The position numbers were made by a program, and so were the translations under genes. A DNA stretch of 64,000 nt from Isosphaera pallida ATCC 43644 (lineage in GTDB: Bacteria; Planctomycetota; Planctomycetia; Isosphaerales; Isosphaeraceae), in contig NC_014962.1 of the NCBI RefSeq assembly GCF_000186345.1, forward strand, positions 2,632,450 to 2,696,449, read 5' to 3'. Positions 17,953 through 26,931 of this stretch are shown one piece after another. The notes below the pieces were generated by a model that saw nothing but the letters and a program-made list of their open reading frames with translations, was not told where the DNA came from and ran no database searches. Each line of letters opens with the position of its first letter. Within the stretch, counting starts at the first letter, position 1.

Positions 17953-19071
17953 ATGAACAACCTTGTCACCGTGGACCTCGGAGACCGCTCCTACGAGATT
18001 CGTCTGACCGCCCAGACGCGGTTCGAGGAGTTTCTGGCCGCGTTCCGAACCGACCTGAGACGAACTTGGGCGGGTCGCTCCTGCCGCAAGGTGATGGTGG
18101 TCACCGACCGCATGGTCGAACCGCTGGCCCGCGTGTTTGCGGATGCTCTGGCCTCGGCCGATTTCGAGACCCGTCTGATCGCCGTTGAGCCAGGCGAGGG
18201 ATCCAAGTCACGCGAGGGACTCAACTGCCTTCACGACGCCCTGATTGACTTCCGAGCCGATCGGCACACCACTGTGCTGGCGGTGGGAGGGGGGGTGGTG
18301 GGCGACCTCGCGGGCTTCGCGGCCGCCACCTACGCCCGCGGTCTGCCCCTGTTCATGATCCCCACCTCGCTGCTGGCTCAGGTCGATAGCGCGGTGGGCG
18401 GCAAAGTGGCAATCAACCACCCCAAGGCCAAGAATATTCTAGGAGCGTTTCATCAACCCATCGGTGTTTGGATCGACCTCAGCCACTTGAGGAGTCTACC
18501 GCCCCGCCAGCTGCGTTGCGGCCTGGCCGAGGTGGTCAAGCATGGGGTGATCCTCGACCCCGACCTGTTCGAGTTCGTTGAACGCCACGTCGCCGACTTG
18601 TTGGCGCTAGACCCCCACGCCCTGACGCGGGTGGTGGCCGATTCCTGTCGTCTCAAGGCTGGTGTGGTCACCCGCGACGAACGCGAGGAGACCGGGTTGC
18701 GGGCGATCCTCAACTTCGGCCACACCGTGGGTCACGCCGTCGAGGCGGTGGCCGGCTACGGCGGCGATCTCCCGCACGGCGAGGCGGTCGCCATCGGCAT
18801 GGTGGCCGAGGCCGAACTTGCTCGACGTCTCGGCTGGGTCGGACCGGACTTGCCAGCCCGCGTGGCGGCCCTGTGCGTAGCGCTGGGGCTGCCCATCCGC
18901 GCGCCGGGACTGTCGTTAGACCTAGTAAGGACCGCCATGACCCTGGATAAAAAAAATCAGGCCGGACGGGTCCGCTTCGTGCTACCGCGTCGCCTCGGTC
19001 TGGTTGAAGTCACCGACGAGGTCAGCGACGACCTGCTGAACTCGGTGCTGGAGGAGGTGGTGCGGCCATGA
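17953..19071 (+). CDS. aroB: 3-dehydroquinate synthase AroB
   Basis: The enzyme converts DAHP to 3-dehydroquinate, the second step of the shikimate pathway, using NAD and a divalent metal. The 372 residues show VLAVGGGVVGDLAGFAAATY, the substrate loop PTSLLAQVDSAVGGKVAINH, the metal ligands in GLAEVVKHG and the His pair in ILNFGHTVGHAVEAV, then LPHGEAVAIGM and a C-terminal DKKNQAGRVRFVLP. The length is typical. The ATG at 17953 is used; the frame is open further upstream without domain content. Its stop overlaps the dprA start in ATGA, so the two genes are translationally coupled. Confidence 0.96.
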   Translation: MNNLVTVDLGDRSYEIRLTAQTRFEEFLAAFRTDLRRTWAGRSCRKVMVVTDRMVEPLARVFADALASADFETRLIAVEPGEGSKSREGLNCLHDALIDFRADRHTTVLAVGGGVVGDLAGFAAATYARGLPLFMIPTSLLAQVDSAVGGKVAINHPKAKNILGAFHQPIGVWIDLSHLRSLPPRQLRCGLAEVVKHGVILDPDLFEFVERHVADLLALDPHALTRVVADSCRLKAGVVTRDEREETGLRAILNFGHTVGHAVEAVAGYGGDLPHGEAVAIGMVAEAELARRLGWVGPDLPARVAALCVALGLPIRAPGLSLDLVRTAMTLDKKNQAGRVRFVLPRRLGLVEVTDEVSDDLLNSVLEEVVRP

Positions 19072-20429
19072 CCGGAATCGCCTCCGCCGAACCCTCGATG
19101 GATTGGGACCAGACACGTTGCGACCTGGTTCGGCTCAACATGGTGCCCGGCGTGGGGGCCGTAACCCTGGCAGCGCTGCTGGAACGGTTTGGCGACCCCT
19201 CCTCCATCCTCCGGGCTTCGGCCCACGACTTGCAGGGCATCCCCCACGTCGGTCCCAAAGTGATCGACGGGTTGCGTTCCGCCCTCCGGACCATCGACGT
19301 GGAGGAGGAACTCGACCTTTGTCGTCGGTGCGGCGTCCGGGTCGTCACGTTGTTCGACCCGGATTATCCAGTTTTGCTGCGTCAGCTTGCAGACCGCCCG
19401 ATCCTGTTGTACGTCAAGGGAACGCTCGAACCGACCGACCGCCTGGCCGTGTCGATCGTCGGCGCACGTCATGCCACTCCTTACGGCCGCCGAGCCGCCG
19501 AGAAACTCGCCGGAGCCTTGGCGCGGGTCGGTCTCACGGTGGTTTCCGGCTTAGCCCGCGGCATCGACGGGACCGCTCACCACGCCGCCCTCGAAGCCGG
19601 GGGGCGCACCCTGGCGGTCATGGCCAACGGTCTCAACTCGATCTACCCTCCCGAACATGATCGCCTGGCCGATCGCATCGTGCAGCAAGGTGCCCTTCTG
19701 AGCGAGTCGCCCATGCGGTTGGAACCCCGCGCCAACCTATTTCATCGCCGCAACCGGATTGTCAGCGGTTTGAGCTTGGGGGTGGTGGTGGTTGAAGCCA
19801 CCCCCAAAAGCGGTTCGATCGTCACCGCCAAGCATGCCCTGGAGCAAAACCGCGAGGTCTTCGCCGTGCCCGGTCCGATCGACTCGCTGTCCAGCCAAGG
19901 TTGTCACGCCCTCATCAAGGAAGGAGCCAAACTAGTTGAAAGCGTGGACGACATCCTCGACGAGCTTCGCGTCCACCTGACTCCCTTGGCCTCGACCGAT
20001 CCTAACGCGAATCCGCCAACCACGACCCCAGGCCGATCCCTCTCCAAGAATGTCAAGATCACGACCAAGACCATCGCCGCCCCAACCCAAGTCGTCTCCA
20101 ACGATGAGGCGTTCCTCTTCGACCTCAAGGCGTTGCAGGATCAAGACACCCACCCAACCCTCAACAAGAACGAGACCCAACCCGACCCCAGCTCAAATTC
20201 TCATTCTCACAACCGCGGGGCCTCGACCGAGCCGGTCCCACCCGGCTTGATTTTGTCGGAACGCGAGCGAATCGTGTGGGAAACGATCGGAACCGCGACC
20301 CTGCACATCGACGCGATCATCGCCCAATCCGGCTTGGATCCCGGCTCGGCGATGGCGACCCTGGCAACCCTGGAGCTTCGCCGCTTGATCGGCCGACAGC
20401 CCGGCCAGATGTTCGCTCGTCTCCGCTAG
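19068..20429 (+). CDS. dprA: DNA-processing protein DprA
   Basis: DprA loads RecA on incoming single-stranded DNA during natural transformation. The 453-residue protein has an N-terminal helix-hairpin-helix-like region (NMVPGVGAVTLAALLERFG). The Rossmann-like DNA-binding core contains SIVGARHATPYGRRAAEKLA, VVSGLARGIDGTAHHAALE, NLFHRRNRIVSGLS and KSGSIVTAKHALEQ. A low-complexity linker of about 90 residues follows. The C-terminal winged-helix segment is LSERERIVWETIG to the end. The linker makes it longer than the usual 300-370 residues. It starts within the aroB stop (ATGA overlap). Its presence hints at competence or a general recombination role; no other competence gene is in view. Confidence 0.95.
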   Translation: MTGIASAEPSMDWDQTRCDLVRLNMVPGVGAVTLAALLERFGDPSSILRASAHDLQGIPHVGPKVIDGLRSALRTIDVEEELDLCRRCGVRVVTLFDPDYPVLLRQLADRPILLYVKGTLEPTDRLAVSIVGARHATPYGRRAAEKLAGALARVGLTVVSGLARGIDGTAHHAALEAGGRTLAVMANGLNSIYPPEHDRLADRIVQQGALLSESPMRLEPRANLFHRRNRIVSGLSLGVVVVEATPKSGSIVTAKHALEQNREVFAVPGPIDSLSSQGCHALIKEGAKLVESVDDILDELRVHLTPLASTDPNANPPTTTPGRSLSKNVKITTKTIAAPTQVVSNDEAFLFDLKALQDQDTHPTLNKNETQPDPSSNSHSHNRGASTEPVPPGLILSERERIVWETIGTATLHIDAIIAQSGLDPGSAMATLATLELRRLIGRQPGQMFARLR

Positions 20430-20746
20430 AGAGCCAGGGAAGAGAAAACACAAAGAGGACCCCAAAACGAGTGGTGGACGGCGCGAGGAGGTCACGTCAC
20501 GTGGAGTTGACACCCCATGATGCCACACTCGAACCGTCAACCCCGCGTTTCCTGCCTGGTTGACCATCCCCTCAATCCCGCTGGAAATCTCCGGAGAAGG
20601 AGCGCGGTTTCAGACGATTCAAAAGCGGGAGACCCGCGCCGTCCCAATCCGATCGGACCTTTCCCGCCCTGGAGAGTCCCCCGATCGCCCGCTTGCGATG
20701 GCCTCGCGCGGAGGATGGACCCCAGTTCGATCGAAGGATGAGCCTC
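20430..20746. other. Gap before the pseudokinase gene
   Basis: About 317 bases with no convincing gene. The pseudokinase frame is open a little further upstream, to a TTG at 20693, but has an AAGGA ribosome site only before the ATG at 20747. Confidence 0.4.
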
Positions 20747-23700
20747 ATGACCGTCGGCGACCTGGAACGGAACCTGTTGTTTGGCGTTCTGGCGGTTCAG
20801 CACCGTTTCATCCCCCCCTACGTCCTAACCGCGGGCTTACAAGTCTGGTTCAAGCAACTGGAACTGGAAGGCCAAGCCTCCCTATCCCGGATTTTCCTGG
20901 AACACGGCGCGTTGTCCGGATCCGATTCCCAGGTGCTTGAAGGGCTCACAGTTCATCAACTGGCCCGTTCCGGTGGCGACGTGCTCCGCGCCCTGGCTTC
21001 GGTTCCAATCTTCTCCGAACTCTACGGCGACCTTCAAAAAGTTGGTTCGTCCCGCTTGCTCGATCTGGTCCAGCGCGTCCTCGCCGACTTCGAGCCCTCC
21101 ACGCCGCTTCCCCAGCCGGATTCGGCGCGCACGGCTTCATCCGCTCCCGAGCCAGCCACTCCGTCGGCGGTCGAGTCCATCCCACCATCTCCCCCTCCTC
21201 CGGTTGCGACCCCACCCGCGGCTGTGGTCGAACCCCCGCCGCAAACCGTCGCCTCGTCGTCGGCCAATCAGGCTGGGTCGTCAACCCATCAGGTTGAGGC
21301 GGAGGTACCGCAGCCCCCAATCTCCCCCACCCTCGCCCCCGCGTCCAAACCAGGGAAGGCGACCGTCGTTGCGGACTCGGTCCTGACCGCGACCGCGTCC
21401 CAATCGCCTCTTCCTCCCACGTTCGCGTCGGCCGCTTCGACCGATCGGTTTACCCTGGCCGAGGTGTTGGGTGAGGACGATCAGACGGTCTGGATTCGGG
21501 CGTTCGATTCGGAGTTGGCCCGCGAAGTGGTCATCCGCCGGCTCAAGCCCGCCGCCGCGGCCGACCCTCAAGCAGCCCAAGCGTTCCGCGAAGCCAGCCA
21601 ACTGCTGGGCACCCTCGACCACCAGGGAGTTGGCCCCCTGCTGGATGTGGGCGAGACCGAGGAGGGACTCCCTTACCAAGTGATGCGTCTGGTGCGAGGC
21701 GAGCCGCTCAAAGCCGCGATCGAACGATTCCACGCCGCCTCCCTGTTGGATTCCAACCTCAACCCCGTCGCCTCGAAGTGGAGTTCCCGCGAGTTCCTCG
21801 ACCTGCTCGTGCGGTTCCTCGATGTTTGCGACACCATAGAACACGCCCACCGTCGCGGCCTGGTCCACAGCGCGCTGAATGCCGAGGCAGTGATTCTGGG
21901 GCGTCACGGCGAAACCCTGGTTACTGGCTGGGATCGGATTCGTCGGCTCGACGACGCCGACGACGCCGAGGCGCTCATCGCGCTGGATATTCGGGCCCTT
22001 GGCGTGCTGCTTGGTCAACTGATGACTGGGCGGGCCGAGCCGGGACCCGCCGTCACACCGGCGACCACCTCGCGGTCCCGCTCCAGAGCGCGGCGTTCGG
22101 TTCCCGTTCCCGAACAACTGGAGACCATCCGCCGTCGCGCTCTGGAAGGTCCCAAGGGAGGGTATCGCCGGGTCGCCGACTTGGTGGACGACCTCAAAAG
22201 CTGGATGGCGCGCGAAAGCCGAGGCCAGTCCGCGGCCTCTTCCACCTCGCGCTTCGCCACCAAACGCGCAAGCGCCCACGCAGTCGCAGCCGCGGCCGTT
22301 CTCGTCGCGGTGGTCGGGGCCGCGTGGTGGTGGGCGGTCAACCAGAGGCCTTTCGACCGCTCTCCCGAGCTTTTGGCCCAACAGGGCGATGAACCCGAGT
22401 TGCCTGAGAACGGCGGTCCAGCTCGAAATCAGGCAACCCTGAAGCCAGGCGTTCAAACCCCGGACGAGGCCACCCTCAACCCGAACAATCCCGCGTCGGT
22501 CGCCTGGGATCGCCTGGCCCAGATTGAAACGGCCCTCCGCCAAGGACGGCTCGACGAGGCGGGCACCCAACTCGACCGCTTGGAGGCCGAACTCGAACGC
22601 CTTAACGACCCCCGCGACCCCCCAAGCAACCCCGAACGCCTCACCGCCCTCAAAGCAATCAGCGCCCGACTGCGGAGCGAGTGGGAGACCATCCGCCAGA
22701 CCAATCAAGACACCTTTGATCGCGAATGGGTCGAACGAATCGCCCCTCTGGCCGCTGCGCGTCTGGGCTTGATTCCCGAGCCACCGATCGACCCCTCCAA
22801 GTTGGAAGAGATCCTCATGGCGCTGGGGCAACCCGCCCGCACCGAGGGATTGTCGGCGGCTCGCAAGCGGGACGCCGCGGTGTTGCTCTGGTTGACGCTG
22901 GATCGAATCCATCGCGAATCCGGCAAGGTGATTCATCCCGACACCGCCGAACCGTGGTGGCAACGGATTCGGGCCTTGTCGGATGACCCGGCGCTGAGTG
23001 ACGCGGTCGCCGCGCTCAAGGCCGATCTACTTGATCGGGCGGGACGAACCGCCGACGCCGCGGCGATCCGAGCCGCGCTGGTGGGGCGACCAGTTTCCTG
23101 GGTGGTCGTGTTGCGGGATCGTCTGATGACGACTCGCCACACCTCCTCCACCGAGCAAACCGGCGAAGAGCGCTGGGATCTCGGTTGGGTTCGGCCCGGT
23201 GGGTTGACGACTCCCCGCGACGACGGCTCCCCTGACGCTCCCAGCCGTCGCCACACCCTGCTCGCCCATATCAACAACGTCGGCCCCAACGCAGAACCGC
23301 TGGTCCGTTTGGCCCAGGCGGGCTCTGACTGGCGCCACGGGGACGCCGCCCGTGCTCTGATCGAGTTGAACGCGCTACCCGAACCCTGGAAAAGCGCTGC
23401 TCCGATCCGCTGGGCGCGGAGTTTCGCTTTGGCCGCCCTGGGCAAACCGGAGGAGGCCGAACACACGCTCGGCCAGGTGATCGACTCGGGTGAGCCGGCG
23501 GTGAGACTGACCCGGGGAGCAATTCACGCCGCGCGGGGAAACCGCGACGAGGCCCGCGCGGTGTGGCGTGGTCTCTTGGAAGAGAATCCGGCCGGGCCGT
23601 GGGCCTGGCGGGCCGCGTTGAATTTGGTGAGCTTGGAGGTTGAGGAGAAGCGTTGGGACCGTGCCTTGGCGTTGCTGGAAACACCAGCGATCGCCTCCTC

Positions 23701-24535
23701 CCCCAATGCGCGAGCCGTTCTTCTCGCGTCGCGGGTTCAACTCCTGACCCGGTTGGGTCGTGTCAACGAGGCGGTTCAATCTTGGACCGACCTCGTGGCA
23801 ATCCTGGGTGAGGAAGCCACGCGGCGACGTCTTGGTCCCCCGCCGTCGCAACCGACCTTGGTCGCTCAGACGGCTCCCGCTCCCGCTGGCGGGTCGGCAT
23901 TCTCCGGGGGCAATCCCCCCTCGCCTCCATCCATTCCCCCCAATCGTTCCCCCGCGGTGCCCGCCGAGGTGAACGCGGATCCAGTCGAGATTGAGTCGAG
24001 CGACGCCACTAGCGCCGAGGCGTTCCGCCGTCGGGGGCTGGCGCGTTTGGAGGCGGCTGCGTCCGAGGCCGAGAGCGATTTCGACCGCGCTTTGGAACTC
24101 GATCCAACTGACGTTTCCGCCCGAGTGGGCCGAGCGTTTGTTCGAATCCGCAGCGGTCGTTGGCGCGAGGCATTAGAGGACGCTCGCCTCTCTATGGCCT
24201 CCGAATCGGTTGCCGGGGCCTCCACGTCGGTTGACCCCCTGGCCCAGGCGTCGCCCGACGACCTGTTCCGCCTCGCCGTGGTCCACGCACTGGCGATCCC
24301 CTTGATTCAAAACGACCCCACCCTCGAAGAACGCCTGGGGCTGGTCAGCCGTTGCCGAACCGAGGCCACCCGTTTGTTAAAAGCCTGTTTCGAGCGAGCT
24401 CGAGTGATCGGTGACCCGCGATTGCCCGAGTACGTTCGACGCGCCAACGGCGCTGATCCCGACCTTGCCGCGTTGCGACGTTTCGAGACGTTCCGCAACG
24501 CCATGCGGCCGTATGAATATCGCTTGGAACGCTAA
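20747..24535 (+). CDS. Large membrane-anchored pseudokinase with C-terminal TPR-like region
   Basis: The 1262-residue protein starts with a segment shared by many planctomycete Ser/Thr kinases (MTVGDLERNLLFGVLAVQ to about residue 110). A Pro-rich linker follows (120-230), then a kinase-fold region (235-485). The fold is recognisable but its catalytic residues are not. The Gly loop reads GEDDQTVW, the ATP Lys position is Arg264 (VVIR), the HRDxKxxN loop is HSALNAEAV (374-382), and DFG is GWD (394-396). A transmembrane helix covers about 511-531 (HAVAAAAVLVAVVGAAWWWA). The remainder is helical with TPR-like repeats, including AEAFRRRGLARLEAAASE. The start is set by AAGGA 9 bases before the ATG at 20747. 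It is probably a signalling scaffold, not an enzyme. Confidence 0.88.
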   Translation: MTVGDLERNLLFGVLAVQHRFIPPYVLTAGLQVWFKQLELEGQASLSRIFLEHGALSGSDSQVLEGLTVHQLARSGGDVLRALASVPIFSELYGDLQKVGSSRLLDLVQRVLADFEPSTPLPQPDSARTASSAPEPATPSAVESIPPSPPPPVATPPAAVVEPPPQTVASSSANQAGSSTHQVEAEVPQPPISPTLAPASKPGKATVVADSVLTATASQSPLPPTFASAASTDRFTLAEVLGEDDQTVWIRAFDSELAREVVIRRLKPAAAADPQAAQAFREASQLLGTLDHQGVGPLLDVGETEEGLPYQVMRLVRGEPLKAAIERFHAASLLDSNLNPVASKWSSREFLDLLVRFLDVCDTIEHAHRRGLVHSALNAEAVILGRHGETLVTGWDRIRRLDDADDAEALIALDIRALGVLLGQLMTGRAEPGPAVTPATTSRSRSRARRSVPVPEQLETIRRRALEGPKGGYRRVADLVDDLKSWMARESRGQSAASSTSRFATKRASAHAVAAAAVLVAVVGAAWWWAVNQRPFDRSPELLAQQGDEPELPENGGPARNQATLKPGVQTPDEATLNPNNPASVAWDRLAQIETALRQGRLDEAGTQLDRLEAELERLNDPRDPPSNPERLTALKAISARLRSEWETIRQTNQDTFDREWVERIAPLAAARLGLIPEPPIDPSKLEEILMALGQPARTEGLSAARKRDAAVLLWLTLDRIHRESGKVIHPDTAEPWWQRIRALSDDPALSDAVAALKADLLDRAGRTADAAAIRAALVGRPVSWVVVLRDRLMTTRHTSSTEQTGEERWDLGWVRPGGLTTPRDDGSPDAPSRRHTLLAHINNVGPNAEPLVRLAQAGSDWRHGDAARALIELNALPEPWKSAAPIRWARSFALAALGKPEEAEHTLGQVIDSGEPAVRLTRGAIHAARGNRDEARAVWRGLLEENPAGPWAWRAALNLVSLEVEEKRWDRALALLETPAIASSPNARAVLLASRVQLLTRLGRVNEAVQSWTDLVAILGEEATRRRLGPPPSQPTLVAQTAPAPAGGSAFSGGNPPSPPSIPPNRSPAVPAEVNADPVEIESSDATSAEAFRRRGLARLEAAASEAESDFDRALELDPTDVSARVGRAFVRIRSGRWREALEDARLSMASESVAGASTSVDPLAQASPDDLFRLAVVHALAIPLIQNDPTLEERLGLVSRCRTEATRLLKACFERARVIGDPRLPEYVRRANGADPDLAALRRFETFRNAMRPYEYRLER

Positions 24536-24602
24536 GATGGACGCGGACGCGGACGCAACACCGACCAAACCAAGCGGAACGGGTCGAGAAGGAGGACCGC
24601 CG

Positions 24603-24938
24603 ATGCCCGAACACGTCGCCGAGTCACCCACGCCCCCCGCTTGCGTTGCCGAGGCGATCCACCATTGCGTCGAAACGATCACCCGGCTAGTCGAAAAAGA
24701 GGATCTCGATCGGCGGGATTGGCTGCAATTGGGTTACAATCTGGGACGGCTCTCCGAACTCACCGGCGCGGGTCGGCAACCGTTTTGGGATGCCTGGAAG
24801 GAGCCGGTGGCCATGTTCGACCGCGACTCCCTCCATCGTCTAGCCGGAGCGTTGCGAACCCGTTGGGGCACGTGCTTCCCCCCCTCGTTCGCCCACCTCG
24901 CCCCTTATTCCGATCAAAGGGCGAACCAGTCAACATGA
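24603..24938 (+). CDS. Small soluble protein of unknown function
   Basis: A 111-residue protein beginning MPEHVAES, with GAAGGAGG 7 bases before the ATG, the best ribosome site in this region. An earlier in-frame ATG at 24537, just after the pseudokinase stop, lacks such a site. The protein is helical with acidic and aromatic residues (HHCVETITRLVEKEDLDRRD, LGYNLGRLSELTG) and has no recognised domain. Its position 67 bases after the pseudokinase stop suggests co-transcription. Confidence 0.65.
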   Translation: MPEHVAESPTPPACVAEAIHHCVETITRLVEKEDLDRRDWLQLGYNLGRLSELTGAGRQPFWDAWKEPVAMFDRDSLHRLAGALRTRWGTCFPPSFAHLAPYSDQRANQST

Positions 24939-25162
24939 GCCGGTCTCAAGAAGCCGTTCGTTTAAGTCGGTCGTCCGTGGTCCCATCGTGCTCCCGCGGC
25001 TGGCAAGCGCCTCACGGCCGATACGGTCCGTCCAACGTCCCGACGACTGGAGAGGTCGGGTCCAACGAGGACACGACACCGCGTGTCCTTCAAATCCGTC
25101 GTTCCATTCTGTTTTCAAACCCAAGCCGAAGTCGGAACCAATCCCGACGGAGTTCCCCGCCG

Positions 25163-26737
25163 ATGAACGCGATTCCAACGCCTCCGCGTGTTTCCTCAAC
25201 CCGCCACGATTGTGGACGACCACCTGCCCCGTTGGCCCTAAGGGGTCGCGGAATGGTCCGGGTTCTCGCCTGGCTGGGGGTTGCGGTCTTGGCCGCCTCG
25301 TCCGCCTGGGCGCAAAAACCGCCCGCGACCTCGACCCGCGAGACCTGGGACGCGATCTATCTCTCTAACACCAAGGTGGGACATATCCACACTCAAATCA
25401 CGCCCCTGGTTCACAACGGTCGTAACCTCACGAGGGTGCAAGTGACCACCGTGATGGACCTCAAACGCGAGAAGGATGTCTCGCGGATCGAGTTGAGGTT
25501 CGGCACCATCGAGGCCGAAGGGGGCGAGGTGCTGCGGATCGACTCGCGGATCAAGATGGGGGGGCAGGACCTTCAAGCCGGCGGCGACGTGGTCAACGGC
25601 CGGATGAACTTCACGCTCAAAACCGGTGGTCGCACCACCAGCCAGATCATCGAATGGACCCCCGAGACACGCGGTCCCTACCACCCCGAACTCGACCTCA
25701 AGACCAACCCACTCAAGCCGGGGGAAAGCCGAACCTACCGGATTTTCCTGCCCCAACTCAACCAACTGGCGCTGGCAACCCTGACCGGCATCGGCAAGGA
25801 GACGACACCGCTTTACGGAGCCAACCGCGAAGTTTACCGGGTGGACGGCAAGGTGACCGACCTGAACGGCAAGTCGATTGCTGGGATGAATACCACTTAC
25901 TACCTCAACAACGAGGGCGAGGTCGTCAAGACCGTCACCGACGTATACGGCGGCATGACCACGGTGCGTACCACCAAGGAGACAGCGCTCGCGCCTGGTG
26001 GTTCGTTCGACATTGTGCAGAACTTCATCATCAGTTCACGATTCCAGATTGCCAATCCGTATCAGACCCGTCAGGTTCAGTACAACGTCTCGATGAAGGA
26101 CGCGGCGGTGGCTTCGATCTTCGCGGTGGACAACCGCCAGAGCCTGACGCCGGGAAGCGACCCCAAGACGGGTCGTCTGGTGGTTCGGGCGATGGGGCCG
26201 GAGGATGGTCAACCCGAACCCGGCCCGGTGGCCGAGGAATATCTCGAGCCCAACCCGATTGTGGATTCCGAAGACAGTCGGGTGGTCCAACATATGAAAG
26301 CTGCTGTTGGCGACGCGACCGATCCTTGGACCAAGGCTCAGCGGATTCAGGATTGGGTCCATCGCAACATGGTCGATAAAAATTTCGAGGTGACGTTCGC
26401 CACTGCCTCAGAAACCGCCCGCGCCCTAAGCGGCGATTGCACCGAACACGCCGTGCTCGTGGCCGCGATGTGTCGCGCCGCCAAGATTCCTGCCCGCGTG
26501 GCCATCGGCTTCATCTACGTTGATCGTCTCCGCGGCTTTGGCTATCATATGTGGACCGAAGTGTATGTCAACAACCGCTGGGTTGGCATAGATGCCTCGT
26601 TCCAGCAAAACGTGGTAGACGCAGTTCACATCAAGCTCAAGGATACCAGTCTCAAAGGGGTCAGCCCCTTCGAGCAGTTCCAGACCGTGGTGGAAACCGC
26701 CTCCAAGTTGTCAATCGAGCCGGTCGAAGTGCGATGA
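25163..26737 (+). CDS. Secreted transglutaminase-like protein
   Basis: A 524-residue protein with an N-terminal signal-like hydrophobic segment (VLAWLGVAVLAASSAWAQ, about residues 34-51) and a large beta-rich region of unknown fold. A C-terminal transglutaminase-like cysteine protease core follows. The triad is Cys426 in GDCTEHAVLVAAM, His462 in GYHMWTEVYV and Asp477 in GIDASF, with the usual spacing. Members of this superfamily cut or cross-link peptides; the substrate is unknown. The start could be 25163, or 25253 where AAGGGG precedes an ATG directly ahead of the hydrophobic segment. The active site should face the periplasm if the signal is functional. Confidence 0.87.
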   Translation: MNAIPTPPRVSSTRHDCGRPPAPLALRGRGMVRVLAWLGVAVLAASSAWAQKPPATSTRETWDAIYLSNTKVGHIHTQITPLVHNGRNLTRVQVTTVMDLKREKDVSRIELRFGTIEAEGGEVLRIDSRIKMGGQDLQAGGDVVNGRMNFTLKTGGRTTSQIIEWTPETRGPYHPELDLKTNPLKPGESRTYRIFLPQLNQLALATLTGIGKETTPLYGANREVYRVDGKVTDLNGKSIAGMNTTYYLNNEGEVVKTVTDVYGGMTTVRTTKETALAPGGSFDIVQNFIISSRFQIANPYQTRQVQYNVSMKDAAVASIFAVDNRQSLTPGSDPKTGRLVVRAMGPEDGQPEPGPVAEEYLEPNPIVDSEDSRVVQHMKAAVGDATDPWTKAQRIQDWVHRNMVDKNFEVTFATASETARALSGDCTEHAVLVAAMCRAAKIPARVAIGFIYVDRLRGFGYHMWTEVYVNNRWVGIDASFQQNVVDAVHIKLKDTSLKGVSPFEQFQTVVETASKLSIEPVEVR

Positions 26738-26931
26738 GACGTGGGTTCGTGTCAGGAACGAAGTGGCGCAGAGGGCGAGCGTTGCGCGGGGTCGAGGGCG
26801 AAGGCGATTTGAGGCGTCGGCCCAGGAAGCTCGGTTTTTCGCTTTGCTCGGTCCCTCTTGCCCTTCAAACGTCTAGCCTCGTCCCTCTCACCTGACTGTT
26901 TTATCTTGGGCGGGTCCTTTATCCACTCCGG

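Noticed and set aside
21281-22963. A 560-codon open frame antisense to the pseudokinase gene
   Set aside because: It is the mirror frame of a high-GC gene, with no domain, no ribosome site and Gly/Arg-rich composition. The plus-strand protein has clear domains.
26738-26931. Terminator between the convergent transglutaminase and UbiD genes
   Set aside because: No stable inverted repeat was found in the gap.
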